Positions 7,212-16,409 are shown, counted from the first letter of the stretch. The stretch is DNA of 24,635 nucleotides from CAYTES01 sp964436935 (GCA_964436935.1 CAYTES010000019.1:1-24635), one strand, 5' to 3'. The notes: generated by a model from the letters alone, not told the origin. Program-made: numbers and translations.

Positions 7212-8980
7212 TTGTATTTTGCGGGAGTTTCTTGATTTTTCTCTTGCATGACCTGAAAAATTTTTATTCCATTTTGATCATAAATCATTTTGATTTTTGA
7301 ATTCTGCCGAACCTCTTCGAGCCATTTGGCTTCAGGAAACATAACGGTCCATGCATAATAAATGAAATAGTCCATATTTTTTGCCATGATTTCATCATTC
7401 AAATTTAAACGATTCAACTCGCGCCTGGTTTTTGTCATGACAATGAGTTCGTCGGGAAGATAACGCAATGATTTCAAATACGCATAATTTGACCCAACCC
7501 GTGACTCTTCGTGGATCACAGGAAGTAATGTTTGATAGGCTTCAATGAAATCCAAATCCGTATTTTCCCGCTGATACTCTTTGCCATACATGGAATTCAG
7601 TGATGTCGAAAAAAATGCCATTACAACCAATGCCATCACCGCCGTACGTTTTAAGGCATGAAACTGTTTTATCTTTTCAAATAAAATATGAGCCCCCCAG
7701 ATACACAATAAGGGAAATGAAAAATCAATGACGGGAAAGGATATGGTAACCAGAGGATTGCCCAATCCTCGAAGAAAAGGGATGTGTAAAAGTAAACTAC
7801 CGATCACCAAAACAAAAATCGGCATATAAAGCCACACCCATAGGCGATGGGCTTTATCAAATGATTCTTTCACGGTAAATAAGGTGAGAAAAAATAGGAT
7901 CAAAAGGGGAGCATTTTCAAGGCGTCCCAAATTATTATTACCGTAAAAAAATGCGGAAATCCCCTGTTCTAATAGGGCCGGAACCAATAACGAAAGTGCC
8001 AAAATTAAAACCCATGCCATCCATAGAAATCGATTTTGAGATAAAGTCATCCCAAAAGTATGCGCCGCTGTGGGGGCCGTATTTCGACTGGGTTTATGCA
8101 GCAGAATCCAATGAAATACACTATAGCAATACGCCGCCACCACAAGCCCATAGAAAAAAAGGCCATCCAGAGGATTATAAAAGTAGGTGAGACTCCAAAT
8201 TCCGGAATATCCAGAGAAGAAGCTGCGAAAACTTTCCGCATTTTCTTCGACGAATTTGTAATAATAAGATAAATGCGCCACATAAATACTCAATGCAACT
8301 AAAAATAAGGTGTGCAACTGATGACGCACCTTGAAATTTTTTCGATTCTTCCACTCTTCACCCAAAACATAGGCCGTTAAAATCACTAAAAACATGGTGG
8401 CATAGTTGCTATGCAGGGTCTGAAGAAAAGTCCAAAAAATAGCCCACAATAAAAGATACTTCTTTTGATCCGTCTCAAGGTATTTGAGTAATCCCCAAAT
8501 CAATAGAGGAAAAAAAATATACGCCGCAAAATAATGGGGCGTGACATGGAATGTGATCACCCCCGAAACGAAAAAGGCACAAGCCAACAGCGGAACCACC
8601 GTTTGATTCTTATAAAAAAGCCGTGACAAAAGCATGATCGCCCCCATCGATAGTATGACGAGAATAATCGCGGCAATATTAATCAGTTGGAAGGATTCCA
8701 ATCCCGTTAATTTATTAAAAATGGTCAATGCCACATGCCCTCCCTCAACCGTAAGCCCGAGATCATTTAAAACGAGCTGATCGGGGTATTGCACATAAGT
8801 GGAAATTCTATGACTGAGAACAGCTTCAAAATGCCTCAACTCCTGAAAAACAAGCAGGTGCCTCTGCGTATCGCTACTGAAGCGCACCAATGCAAAATTG
8901 TCCAAATTAATCCATAATTTTGCCAAAAGCAGCAAAATACATCCCCAAAAAAATAGCGTGATTTTAAAAGATTTTTTCAT
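7208..8980 (-). CDS. GT-C-like membrane protein, SDTQRH family, copy 1
   Basis: 590 residues: an N-terminal helix (6-24), an extracytoplasmic loop to about 100, roughly ten further helices, and a C-terminal soluble domain from about 460. It is a clear paralog of the gene just upstream (8993-10759). Shared motifs in order: SDTQRH (36-41), GGH (80-82), HSNYAT (190-195), FFSGYSG (254-260), LENAPL, VGSNxxYLxSLxY, DYFIY and PEAKW. Asp37 in the first loop is a candidate GT-C catalytic residue. I do not recognise a named family. It is last in a tightly packed minus-strand operon, 12 bases after its paralog, and probably adds a sugar outside the membrane; this rests on topology and context. Confidence 0.75.
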   Translation of the reverse strand: MKKSFKITLFFWGCILLLLAKLWINLDNFALVRFSSDTQRHLLVFQELRHFEAVLSHRISTYVQYPDQLVLNDLGLTVEGGHVALTIFNKLTGLESFQLINIAAIILVILSMGAIMLLSRLFYKNQTVVPLLACAFFVSGVITFHVTPHYFAAYIFFPLLIWGLLKYLETDQKKYLLLWAIFWTFLQTLHSNYATMFLVILTAYVLGEEWKNRKNFKVRHQLHTLFLVALSIYVAHLSYYYKFVEENAESFRSFFSGYSGIWSLTYFYNPLDGLFFYGLVVAAYCYSVFHWILLHKPSRNTAPTAAHTFGMTLSQNRFLWMAWVLILALSLLVPALLEQGISAFFYGNNNLGRLENAPLLILFFLTLFTVKESFDKAHRLWVWLYMPIFVLVIGSLLLHIPFLRGLGNPLVTISFPVIDFSFPLLCIWGAHILFEKIKQFHALKRTAVMALVVMAFFSTSLNSMYGKEYQRENTDLDFIEAYQTLLPVIHEESRVGSNYAYLKSLRYLPDELIVMTKTRRELNRLNLNDEIMAKNMDYFIYYAWTVMFPEAKWLEEVRQNSKIKMIYDQNGIKIFQVMQEKNQETPAKYN

Positions 8981-8992
8981 GAGATGTTTTCT

Positions 8993-10759
8993 TTATCGCG
9001 TTTTATAGATTTGCGTATCCCCTTTTTCATAAATCTTAACCAATTCAGTGCTATTCTCCAACTCTTTATTCCATTTAGCCTCAGGATAAATCTCAAATAC
9101 CCACGGTTTATAGATAAAATAGTCCCAATGCCGAGTCACTATAAACGCTTCAATATTGATCTGTGCTAATGCTTGAGGGTTCATCGTCGTAATGAGTTGG
9201 TTTTCTGAAACATAATGAAGCGAACGCAGGTATTCGAAATTGCTCCCCACTATTTCCCCCCTCACCAATTGCGGCTCAAGCCACTCATAGGCCGCAACAA
9301 AATCTTTATCATTATTTTTCCAACTGTAAGCGTGCTCGTATTGTGCCAATAACGACATTTTTACTAGGCCAAAGACAACAATCGCCGCCACAAAAATGGA
9401 AACTCCTTTCCGTTGATAACGAAAAAGGATATAAAATCCGTAACTTGCCATCAGTACCACAAACGGCAATGAAAAATCCAATATGGAAAAAACAGGTCGG
9501 AGTAGGTGTTGTCCATTTTCCGCCAACCCGGGGATTCGACGCACCACGACGGCCGTGAAGATCATTAAAAGGAAAGGATAAACGGCCCATCGTAACAATG
9601 AACTCCATTGCCGTAAATGCAACAGAGTGGGTATCGAGAACAATCCCAGAAAAATCAAAGGAACATTTTCAATACGGGCCCAATCACCATTCAAAAAAAC
9701 GGCTTTCATCACTTCCAACGTTCGCTGACTGAAAAAAGTCGGGATTAAAATAAACCCGGCGATTAAACTCCACCCATAAAATGAAAAATCTTTGAATGAA
9801 AAGGAAATGATTTCTTTCGCCTCCGCTTCGAGCGTATTTATAATTCTTGGCTTAAAATACTTAAATACGCCGTAGAAAGTCATGAGTGACACGGCGACCG
9901 CCCACACCATCACCCCATGAGCATTGTTTTTTGCAATACTCCATACGCCGGAATATCCCGAGAAGAAAGTATCGATCGGGGTATGATCTTGAACCAATGC
10001 ATAATAATAAAAGAAAGCCGCGATATAAATCAGGAGATGCATCATTCCGGTGATTAAAACGCGCCGACGGTGGTGACTGTTTTTTTGAAAAAGTTCCTCT
10101 TCCAAACTATAAAAAGAGAGCAATACCAAAACGAGTGTGGCGTAATTGCTATGCAAAATCTGTAAAAACCCCCATAAAATAATACTGATGCTCAAAAACT
10201 TTTTCCCTCCACGCTCGAGGTAAGTCATCGTGAACCAAAACCATAAGGGAATGACCGCGTAGGCCGCTAAATAGTGCGGAGTTGCATTGGAAACCACGAT
10301 GGCCGACGCGAATAAAAGAGCGGCCACCGCCGCCAATGGAAATGGTTTATCGGACCCGCGAGTTTGTTGCAATCGGCGGGTTAAAAAATAGACGCTTCCC
10401 GCCCCCAGCATAAAAATCACCATAGCCATCCCATTCGCAAGCGAACCCGCACTAAGCTGAGTTAAATTTGCAACCACGACCTCCAACACATGGCCTCCCC
10501 GAACGTAAAACCCAATTTCTCCCATGGCGTTTCCCGCCGGGTAGTCGACTAAATTTTTAATCGCATATTCTGGGATTTTCTGCTCATGCCGAATCTCTTG
10601 AAATAGAAAAAAATGCCGTTGGGTATCCGAAGCAAATTTGATTAAACCGTTCTCTTGAATGAGCGGGACCGTTTTAATCAAAAAAAGAAAAAAAATACTG
10701 AACAAAATTGCCGCTCGTAATCCTTTTGAACGTATTTTTTTTCGTAGCATCCCCATCAT
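8993..10759 (-). CDS. GT-C-like membrane protein, SDTQRH family, copy 2
   Basis: 588 residues, same architecture as the copy downstream: first helix at about 14-32, then SDTQRH at 44-49, GGH at 88-90, TPHYLAAYA, LHSNYATLVLV, FFSGYSGVWS, RIENVPL, VGSNFEYLRSLHYV, DYFIYKPW and PEAKW. The motifs line up in order across the whole length, so this is a tandem duplication followed by strong divergence, not a recent copy. The conserved acidic residue early in the first extracytoplasmic loop is what GT-C transferases using polyprenyl-phosphate sugars have. Two ATGs are adjacent at the start; I used the first. It lies four bases after the GT39-type gene, with no Shine-Dalgarno. Substrate unknown. Confidence 0.75.
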   Translation of the reverse strand: MMGMLRKKIRSKGLRAAILFSIFFLFLIKTVPLIQENGLIKFASDTQRHFFLFQEIRHEQKIPEYAIKNLVDYPAGNAMGEIGFYVRGGHVLEVVVANLTQLSAGSLANGMAMVIFMLGAGSVYFLTRRLQQTRGSDKPFPLAAVAALLFASAIVVSNATPHYLAAYAVIPLWFWFTMTYLERGGKKFLSISIILWGFLQILHSNYATLVLVLLSFYSLEEELFQKNSHHRRRVLITGMMHLLIYIAAFFYYYALVQDHTPIDTFFSGYSGVWSIAKNNAHGVMVWAVAVSLMTFYGVFKYFKPRIINTLEAEAKEIISFSFKDFSFYGWSLIAGFILIPTFFSQRTLEVMKAVFLNGDWARIENVPLIFLGLFSIPTLLHLRQWSSLLRWAVYPFLLMIFTAVVVRRIPGLAENGQHLLRPVFSILDFSLPFVVLMASYGFYILFRYQRKGVSIFVAAIVVFGLVKMSLLAQYEHAYSWKNNDKDFVAAYEWLEPQLVRGEIVGSNFEYLRSLHYVSENQLITTMNPQALAQINIEAFIVTRHWDYFIYKPWVFEIYPEAKWNKELENSTELVKIYEKGDTQIYKTR

Positions 10760-10763
10760 CGGT

Positions 10764-12884
10764 CTAATTTTTTAGCTGGTAAATCCGAAACACTTCAGTG
10801 CCGTCTTTTTTAAAAATGGATCGCATCCAAATCGCCCCCGAAAAATCCATGAGTTTGTCGTCATACACCCAATCAATCATATAAATTTCCTTACCCGGAT
10901 AAGAATCCACTGTTTTTGATAAGGATTCATCCAACCAATGAATGGAATAATCGGAATGATAATTTTCTCCCGAATAATACCTTTGGACTTCATCACCGCT
11001 GTGTAAATACCAACGGACCAAAAGGTCGCTGAGGTCCGGATCCAATAAAAGAATGTCCTCGGGATCTACGTACACTTGAACTAAATTTTGGAGTTCATCC
11101 CATTCCCGATCGTTTAAAGAACTAAGGGCGGAAATAGAATAATTTCGCACAAGAAAATCTGGCTTGATGGCTTCCATTCCGGAACGCCCTTGCTCACTTT
11201 GATCTTTCCACTCGCTGACACGAGCGTGAGTATTGTAAGTATATAAAATGGTGTAAAAGCTTACGACCAGCACTAAAATTATCATAAAAATTTGGCCGGG
11301 CTGATTGTATTTTCTCCATGCTTTTACCAAAGTGACACTGGCGAGAATTGTCATGGGAATGGAAAGGAATGGAGCATAATAAACATGAAATCCGTTTAAG
11401 ATAAAAAATAGGAATGACACTCCTATAAATACAATCAATATAATAAGCCCCATTCTCTGCTCTTTATTGTTTTTACTTTTCATCATAATAATGATTCCTC
11501 CTACCCCTCCAATCCCCATTAAAATCGCAAACAATAAATTCCATTCATCGATGAGTAATCCCGCAAAAGCTTTCATATTCGGGAATGGATTTCCAACGAC
11601 TGAACCATAAATATCGCTATCCGGCATAACCGAATTCACTTCTATATTTAAAATGCGGGCCATTTTGCTAAAAGGAACATCAAGATAATTTGCATTCATA
11701 TATGTTGCGGCATAAAAAAACACCACCGGAGAAAAAATAAGAAAAGCAGAAAATAAACTTAGAGAAAGATGCTTTAACCACCTGACCTTTATTTCCTTCG
11801 GAGAAAAAATCCCGTATCCGACGATCAAAATCACCACAAGAGGGAGAAGCAAAATCGCACTAAATTTAATTAAAAAAACCATTCCCACCCATACTCCAAG
11901 CCAAATTGCATGTTTAACATTTGGCTTTTCAAGATAGCTCTTAACGGCCAATAGCGCCAAAATCACAAAAAACGTGAAATAACCCAGATCCTGAGGTACG
12001 GTTAAACGAGAGGCGAAAATCGAATAATTGTCGATGCTCAATAAAAAGAGTGTGAAAAGTGCAATCGCATAATTTTTAAATAAACGAAAAGCAAGTATAG
12101 CCCCTCCGATCAAAGAGAGCATTCCTAAAATCACGGTGGGAATGCGAATTCCTATTTCGGAAAGAGAATAAAAGCCCTGTGGGCTTATAATATTCCAAAA
12201 AAAATGAACGATATAAAAACCGAGAGGGCTGTGGTCCGTTGCGGAAAGAAAATACGCCTTTCGTCCGGCTTGGATTCCATCGACCAGATCGTAGGCACGG
12301 TATCCGATTTCAAACTCATCCTGGTTGAGATTGGGGTCTCCCAAGTGAGTCACTCTCAGATATAAACCCAACGCTAAAATACCCACAACCCCCCACAGTA
12401 TTTTCCTATTTGGAAAGGGATGCTTCACAAACGCCTTAAAATCAAACGCTTTTTTTGTTCTTAAACGATGAAGTGCCACAATGCCCATTGAGCCCCACAA
12501 TACCATCGAAAGAAAAAGCATGTCTCCCATGAGATGTGAACTGTAAATCTGCGCACGGCCCTCCCAAAGCACATTCAAAAAACCGGCAGGATAGAGCGCA
12601 AAAAGACTTATTCCCACTGAAAATAAAAACCGCTCCAGTATCGATATCTCTTTTGAGTCGGGAAATAAAAAGGTTGTCCAGACATAACCCACGGGAATTG
12701 TTATATAAAAAATTCCAAAAATTATCCGCAGGAAATCCAACACGCCGGATTGAGGAAAAACCGATTGACTGAAATAAAAGATCCCCAGCGTAACCAAAGA
12801 AAATCCAAGCATCCCCAGAAAATCACTATTGGAATAAAGTATGGGAAACGATTTTAGCTTCTTGAGTCGGCGGAGAAAGTTCAT
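10764..12884 (-). CDS. GT39/ArnT-like membrane glycosyltransferase with N-terminal DUF1616-like region, copy 1
   Basis: 706 residues. Residues 22-110 hold a DUF1616-like helix set (LDFLRIIFGIFYITIPVGYV, then ISILERFLFSVGIS). The transferase core begins near 163: YLRVTHLGDPNLNQDEFEIGY, with the Asp189-Glu190 pair in the first extracytoplasmic loop that in PMT/ArnT-type enzymes carries the catalytic acid, then SATDHSPLGFY at 214-224 and about nine more helices. The C-terminal domain from about 560 contains DLLVRWYLHSGDEVQRYY. These enzymes take sugar from polyprenyl phosphate on the outer face of the membrane. A homolog with the same layout sits at 18240-20375. The start overlaps the upstream stop as ATGA, linking it to the perosamine synthase-like gene. 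Confidence 0.85.
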   Translation of the reverse strand: MNFLRRLKKLKSFPILYSNSDFLGMLGFSLVTLGIFYFSQSVFPQSGVLDFLRIIFGIFYITIPVGYVWTTFLFPDSKEISILERFLFSVGISLFALYPAGFLNVLWEGRAQIYSSHLMGDMLFLSMVLWGSMGIVALHRLRTKKAFDFKAFVKHPFPNRKILWGVVGILALGLYLRVTHLGDPNLNQDEFEIGYRAYDLVDGIQAGRKAYFLSATDHSPLGFYIVHFFWNIISPQGFYSLSEIGIRIPTVILGMLSLIGGAILAFRLFKNYAIALFTLFLLSIDNYSIFASRLTVPQDLGYFTFFVILALLAVKSYLEKPNVKHAIWLGVWVGMVFLIKFSAILLLPLVVILIVGYGIFSPKEIKVRWLKHLSLSLFSAFLIFSPVVFFYAATYMNANYLDVPFSKMARILNIEVNSVMPDSDIYGSVVGNPFPNMKAFAGLLIDEWNLLFAILMGIGGVGGIIIMMKSKNNKEQRMGLIILIVFIGVSFLFFILNGFHVYYAPFLSIPMTILASVTLVKAWRKYNQPGQIFMIILVLVVSFYTILYTYNTHARVSEWKDQSEQGRSGMEAIKPDFLVRNYSISALSSLNDREWDELQNLVQVYVDPEDILLLDPDLSDLLVRWYLHSGDEVQRYYSGENYHSDYSIHWLDESLSKTVDSYPGKEIYMIDWVYDDKLMDFSGAIWMRSIFKKDGTEVFRIYQLKN

Positions 12885-14056
12885 AGGGAACGTTTTCGGG
12901 AAGCAAAAAAGGTCTTAATTCCTTGGCACACATAGTCGACTTCCTCTTTAGTCATGGAAGAAGATGAGGGCAATGAAACCCCTGCATGATATAGCCGATC
13001 GGCATTCGGAAATTTCCCCTTGGTCAGTGCCTTAGAATAACATGGCTGCACATGCAACGGCGGGAAAAACGAGCGGGTTTCCACCCCGTGATCCCCCAAA
13101 TGAGCGATGAGCTCCTTGGCATTGGGCACCAAAATATTGATAAACCAAATGACAGGATTGCAACGTGAATCAATCCAAGGAAATTCAACCTCTTTCACCT
13201 CCTTCAATCCCGCTTTATACCATCGCATCACTTTTTCCTTTTCCTTCATCATGCGAGGAAACTTTTTGAACTGAGCCAAACCGATGGCCGCCTGGAGGTC
13301 GGTGAACTTGAAATTAAATCCGACATGGGGATGTATGAATGTTCCGGGTTTCACCCGACCATGATTTTTGAGAATCACGCATCGCTCGGCATAATCATCG
13401 TTATTGGTAAGAATGAGCCCCCCTTCGGAGGTAGTCATGATTTTATTGGCATAAAACGAAAACACTCCAATATCTCCCAACGTTCCGGCATATTTCCCAT
13501 TGAACGTTGCCCCCACACTTTCCGCAGAATCTTCCACTACAAACAATTTATACTTCTTTGCAATTTTTGAAATTTGATCCATATCCGCCGGCTGTCCGTA
13601 CAAATGAACCGGCATGATGACTTTCGTTTTTTTTGTGATTTTTTTTAGAATTTCTTTGGGATCTATATTGAAGGTTTTCAGATCCACATCACAAAACACA
13701 GGCTTTGCACCCGCCATGATCACAGAATTGGCCGTGGCCACAAAAGTAAGATCCGGAACAATCACTTCATCTCCCGGGCCGACTCCCAGGGCTTTCAAGG
13801 CGGTGTAGAGTCCGACCGTTGCATTGAACACCGCAATCACATGCTTCGCGCCGGTCATTTTCCGAAAAGACGCCTCGAAATTTCGCGTGGCCTGATGCTC
13901 GGTGATGTAGGTGGATCGAACCACTTTTATAATTTCGTCGACTTCCTTTTGATCAATCGAGGGTTTGATTTGCGGAACTGTTCTAAAAAACGAATTGGCC
14001 TTTGTGGGCATTTTTGATTTTAAGACTCCATTATTTTTTACTTTTTTGGAAATCAT
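12881..14056 (-). CDS. rfbE: PLP-dependent sugar aminotransferase, GDP-perosamine synthase-like
   Basis: 391 residues of the DegT/DnrJ/EryC1/StrS family. Visible: NATVGLYTALKALGVGPGDEV, VPDLTFVATANSV, MPVHLYGQPADMD, the pyridine-nitrogen Asp176 in VVEDSAES, and the Schiff-base Lys205 in FSFYANKIMTTSEGG. The pattern around VGATFNGKYAGTLGDIGVFSF is close to RfbE/Per, which converts GDP-4-keto-6-deoxy-D-mannose plus glutamate to GDP-perosamine; Gmd in the same operon supplies that substrate. Other 4-keto-sugars cannot be excluded from sequence alone. About 25 residues precede the family's usual N-terminus; the start is kept because its ATGA overlap with the upstream stop fits the operon. The start codon has no ribosome-binding site. 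Confidence 0.8.
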   Translation of the reverse strand: MISKKVKNNGVLKSKMPTKANSFFRTVPQIKPSIDQKEVDEIIKVVRSTYITEHQATRNFEASFRKMTGAKHVIAVFNATVGLYTALKALGVGPGDEVIVPDLTFVATANSVIMAGAKPVFCDVDLKTFNIDPKEILKKITKKTKVIMPVHLYGQPADMDQISKIAKKYKLFVVEDSAESVGATFNGKYAGTLGDIGVFSFYANKIMTTSEGGLILTNNDDYAERCVILKNHGRVKPGTFIHPHVGFNFKFTDLQAAIGLAQFKKFPRMMKEKEKVMRWYKAGLKEVKEVEFPWIDSRCNPVIWFINILVPNAKELIAHLGDHGVETRSFFPPLHVQPCYSKALTKGKFPNADRLYHAGVSLPSSSSMTKEEVDYVCQGIKTFFASRKRSL

Positions 14057-14424
14057 TTTTCAATACGGTAAAAGAAAATGAGACAGATAAAAATGACCCC
14101 CAACAGCATCATTTGCGAGCTGGTGATTTTTTCCTTAAAAATAAAATAGGATAAAAGCGGGATGGAGATATAACTGATGGAAATGATGACGGGATAAGCA
14201 AACGAAAGATCCAACTTGCTGATGGAGACGAGATACAGAAAACAACTGATGAAATACAGAACCAATCCCGCCAAAACAACGGGATTTAGAAAAATAGCTA
14301 GAAAAGAATGCACCACTCCCGTTTTCACCAGATCAATTTCCCCCACACGTTCCATCCCCATTTTAAGAATGAGTTGCCCCATGACCATCACGACTGCCGC
14401 GATCACCAAATAAATTTTTTCCAT
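14053..14424 (-). CDS. Small EamA/SMR-type transporter, ArnE/ArnF-like candidate flippase
   Basis: 123 residues with four helices at about 4-22, 45-65, 73-93 and 104-120. The first helix carries GQLILKMG (16-23), the signature seen in ArnE/ArnF and related small EamA proteins, and lacks the membrane-embedded Glu (Glu14 of EmrE) needed by drug exporters of the SMR family. It sits 15 bases after a DPM-type GT2 and overlaps the aminotransferase start as ATGA. The likely job, by analogy with ArnE/F and with three-component side-chain glycosylation systems, is moving the polyprenyl-phosphate sugar made by that GT2 to the outer face for the GT-C enzymes. ArnE and ArnF work as a heterodimer; only one such gene is seen here, so it may be a homodimer. 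Confidence 0.75.
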   Translation of the reverse strand: MEKIYLVIAAVVMVMGQLILKMGMERVGEIDLVKTGVVHSFLAIFLNPVVLAGLVLYFISCFLYLVSISKLDLSFAYPVIISISYISIPLLSYFIFKEKITSSQMMLLGVIFICLIFFYRIEK

Positions 14425-14439
14425 AGGAGGAGTGTGGGC

Positions 14440-15159
14440 TTAATGAATGAGAGTTTTTCCGCTGAATCTAATTTTAATCGCAGTCCAGGTATATTGGAAA
14501 AGATATTTATAAAAAAATGTTTTACTTTTTCCCGAATGCCTTTCTTTATACACAACCGGAATTTCGATCAGCTTTATTTTAAGGAGCTTCAACGCATAGA
14601 GCAATCGCATAAAGAAGTCCCCATAACCATTAAAAATGGCTTTCATGTTGAGATGGGAAATCAGTTTTTTTCGAAACATAAAAAAAATCCCCGTGTTGTC
14701 TTGCGTTTGGATGAAAAGAAGTAGATTCAAAAACATATTGAACGTGTAACTTCCATAATAACGTCCGCGAGGCCCGTGCATGTCCCCTCCCCAGACATAA
14801 CGGGAACCATTTACGGCATCATAATCATACTTTTTTAAAATTTCGTACATCTGCGGAACATAATGGGGATCGTGATTGAAATCCGCATCCATCAACAAAA
14901 TAATCTCACTGGAAGCTTCCTCTATTCCTCTTCGAGTGGCCGTGGCCAATCCTCGTTCTTTGCGTATGATGCAACGCACATTCGGAACATCTTTAAATTT
15001 TTCTTTCACAATCAAACCGGTTTCATCCGGACTGTTGTCGTCCACCACAATGATCTCCGGATTAATATTTCGGCTTTTGAGAGATGATAACAACACTTGG
15101 ATCAATTCAACGACCGCTTCTTTTTCGTTGTAGGTGGGCAGGATGATGGAGAGATCCAT
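14440..15159 (-). CDS. GT2 glycosyltransferase, polyprenyl-phosphate-mannose synthase (DPM1) type
   Basis: 239 residues, a single soluble GT2 domain with no C-terminal membrane helices, as in DPM1-type enzymes. Motifs: LSIILPTYNEKEAV at 3-16, IIVVDDNSPDET at 36-47, RGLATATRRGIEEAS at 69-83, the metal-binding DADFNHDP at 91-98, VNGSRYVWGG, and the C-terminal IPVVYKERHSGKSK characteristic of this subfamily. The family moves a hexose from a nucleotide sugar to dolichyl or undecaprenyl phosphate. Its neighbour is a small ArnE/F-like transporter and five GT-C-type genes lie in the window, so a lipid-linked product used outside the membrane is likely. The 41 bases before its ATG contain no convincing promoter or ribosome-binding site. 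Confidence 0.85.
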   Translation of the reverse strand: MDLSIILPTYNEKEAVVELIQVLLSSLKSRNINPEIIVVDDNSPDETGLIVKEKFKDVPNVRCIIRKERGLATATRRGIEEASSEIILLMDADFNHDPHYVPQMYEILKKYDYDAVNGSRYVWGGDMHGPRGRYYGSYTFNMFLNLLLFIQTQDNTGIFFMFRKKLISHLNMKAIFNGYGDFFMRLLYALKLLKIKLIEIPVVYKERHSGKSKTFFYKYLFQYTWTAIKIRFSGKTLIH

Positions 15160-15200
15160 GAGGTAAAATTTAAAAAAATCACTAGAATGCTAGACGCTTA

Positions 15201-16409
15201 CTACTTGACTTGAGACTTAAAAAATTCATCAAATTTAGAAATAATGTAATCGAGTTCTTTCTTGGATAAATCTTGATAGCAACCGATATAAAAGCCACAC
15301 TCGTTCACTCGCTTGGCATGAGGATAACGGGCTTCAAAATCTTCTCCAAACATTTTACGATAAACCGGTTGATTCGTGAGTGGGACCATTTCCCGTGTTT
15401 CAATGTTATTCTTCTCCAGATGGACGATAAGGTCCCATTTGGATAAGGGCTCTCTCACCATGATCGGAAACATCATGAACGAATGTTCGGCATACTTGGG
15501 CCAAGATGGTAATTGAAGAAAATGATTCCATTTTTTCAAATGGCGCAGGAGATAACTGGCATTTTCCCGTCGTCCTTTCAAAATTTTATCCTTCTGCTCC
15601 AGCTGCCCCACGCCCAAAGCGGCCTCCATTTCCGTCATGCGAAAACTGTACCCCTGACGGACAAAACGGAATCTTCTTTGCACAATTCTGAGAAATTTTT
15701 CTTCTTCACTCGTTTTATCGTCGTCCATGGTGATGTAAATCGGATCGCGGCCATGATTGATCAAGCTGCGCGCAATTTCGTGGTATTTGGCATCGCTCAT
15801 TGTGACCACCCCCCCAACGCCCGTCACCAAAAGGTGGGCGACATAGGTTGAAAAACAAGCCATATCCCCAAAGGAACCGACCGGTTTTCCTTTATACGTT
15901 GAAAACATGGTTTCACATGAGTCCTCAATGATTCTTAAATTTTTTCGTTTGGCGATTTCGAGGATGGGATCCATTTCACAGGGTAATCCGAAAAGGTGAA
16001 CCGGAATAATGGCTCGTGTCCGCGGAGTGATTTTTGCTTCAATTTGAGTAGGATCAATATTATAAGTCACAGGGTCGATATCCACAAAAACGGGGGTGAA
16101 ATTGGCATTCAAAACCACATTCACGGTGGCCACAAAGGTAAGCGCCGGTACAAGGATTTCGTCTCCATCTTTCCACGCAAAGACCTCCTTTAATGTCGCA
16201 ATGGCCGTCATTAAAGCGCTTGTACCGCTATTGCACATCACGGCGTACTCGCAGTCGTGCGCTTTGGCAAATTGATTTTCAAATTGTTGCGTGAATCTAC
16301 CCGGAGAAAGCCGGTTACTTTTTAGCGCCTCATTCACATACCTTCTTTCCCGCGAAGATATTTTTGCATTCCCCACACCAATTTGATATCCAATCTTTGG
16401 CGTGATCAT
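15201..16409 (-). CDS. ColD-like PLP-dependent 3-dehydratase (DegT family, Lys replaced by His)
   Basis: 402 residues of the DegT family: CNSGTSALMTAI at 59-70, VPALTFVATVN at 87-97, VHLFGLPCEMD, Asp163 in IEDSCETMF, then FSTYVAHLLVTGVGG at 186-200. The position that holds the Schiff-base Lys in aminotransferases (Lys205 of the gene downstream) is His192. The same exchange defines ColD and RfbH/E1, which dehydrate at C3 of a 4-keto-6-deoxy sugar. Two further stretches agree with ColD: FRFVRQGYSFRMTEMEAALG (247-266) and GFYIGCYQDL near the C-terminus. ColD acts on GDP-4-keto-6-deoxymannose, the product of the adjacent gmd, with which it overlaps as ATGA. Substrate assignment is inference; a related 3-dehydratase or a non-catalytic homolog remains possible. 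Confidence 0.75.
   Translation of the reverse strand: MITPKIGYQIGVGNAKISSRERRYVNEALKSNRLSPGRFTQQFENQFAKAHDCEYAVMCNSGTSALMTAIATLKEVFAWKDGDEILVPALTFVATVNVVLNANFTPVFVDIDPVTYNIDPTQIEAKITPRTRAIIPVHLFGLPCEMDPILEIAKRKNLRIIEDSCETMFSTYKGKPVGSFGDMACFSTYVAHLLVTGVGGVVTMSDAKYHEIARSLINHGRDPIYITMDDDKTSEEEKFLRIVQRRFRFVRQGYSFRMTEMEAALGVGQLEQKDKILKGRRENASYLLRHLKKWNHFLQLPSWPKYAEHSFMMFPIMVREPLSKWDLIVHLEKNNIETREMVPLTNQPVYRKMFGEDFEARYPHAKRVNECGFYIGCYQDLSKKELDYIISKFDEFFKSQVK

Noticed and set aside
14308..14724. 138-codon plus-strand open frame across the transporter and GT2 genes
   Set aside because: It spans two convincing minus-strand genes and encodes no recognisable motif.
15182..15193. CTAG-AATG-CTAG in the gap before the GT2 gene
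   Set aside because: Two four-base palindromes are too short to claim an operator or terminator.
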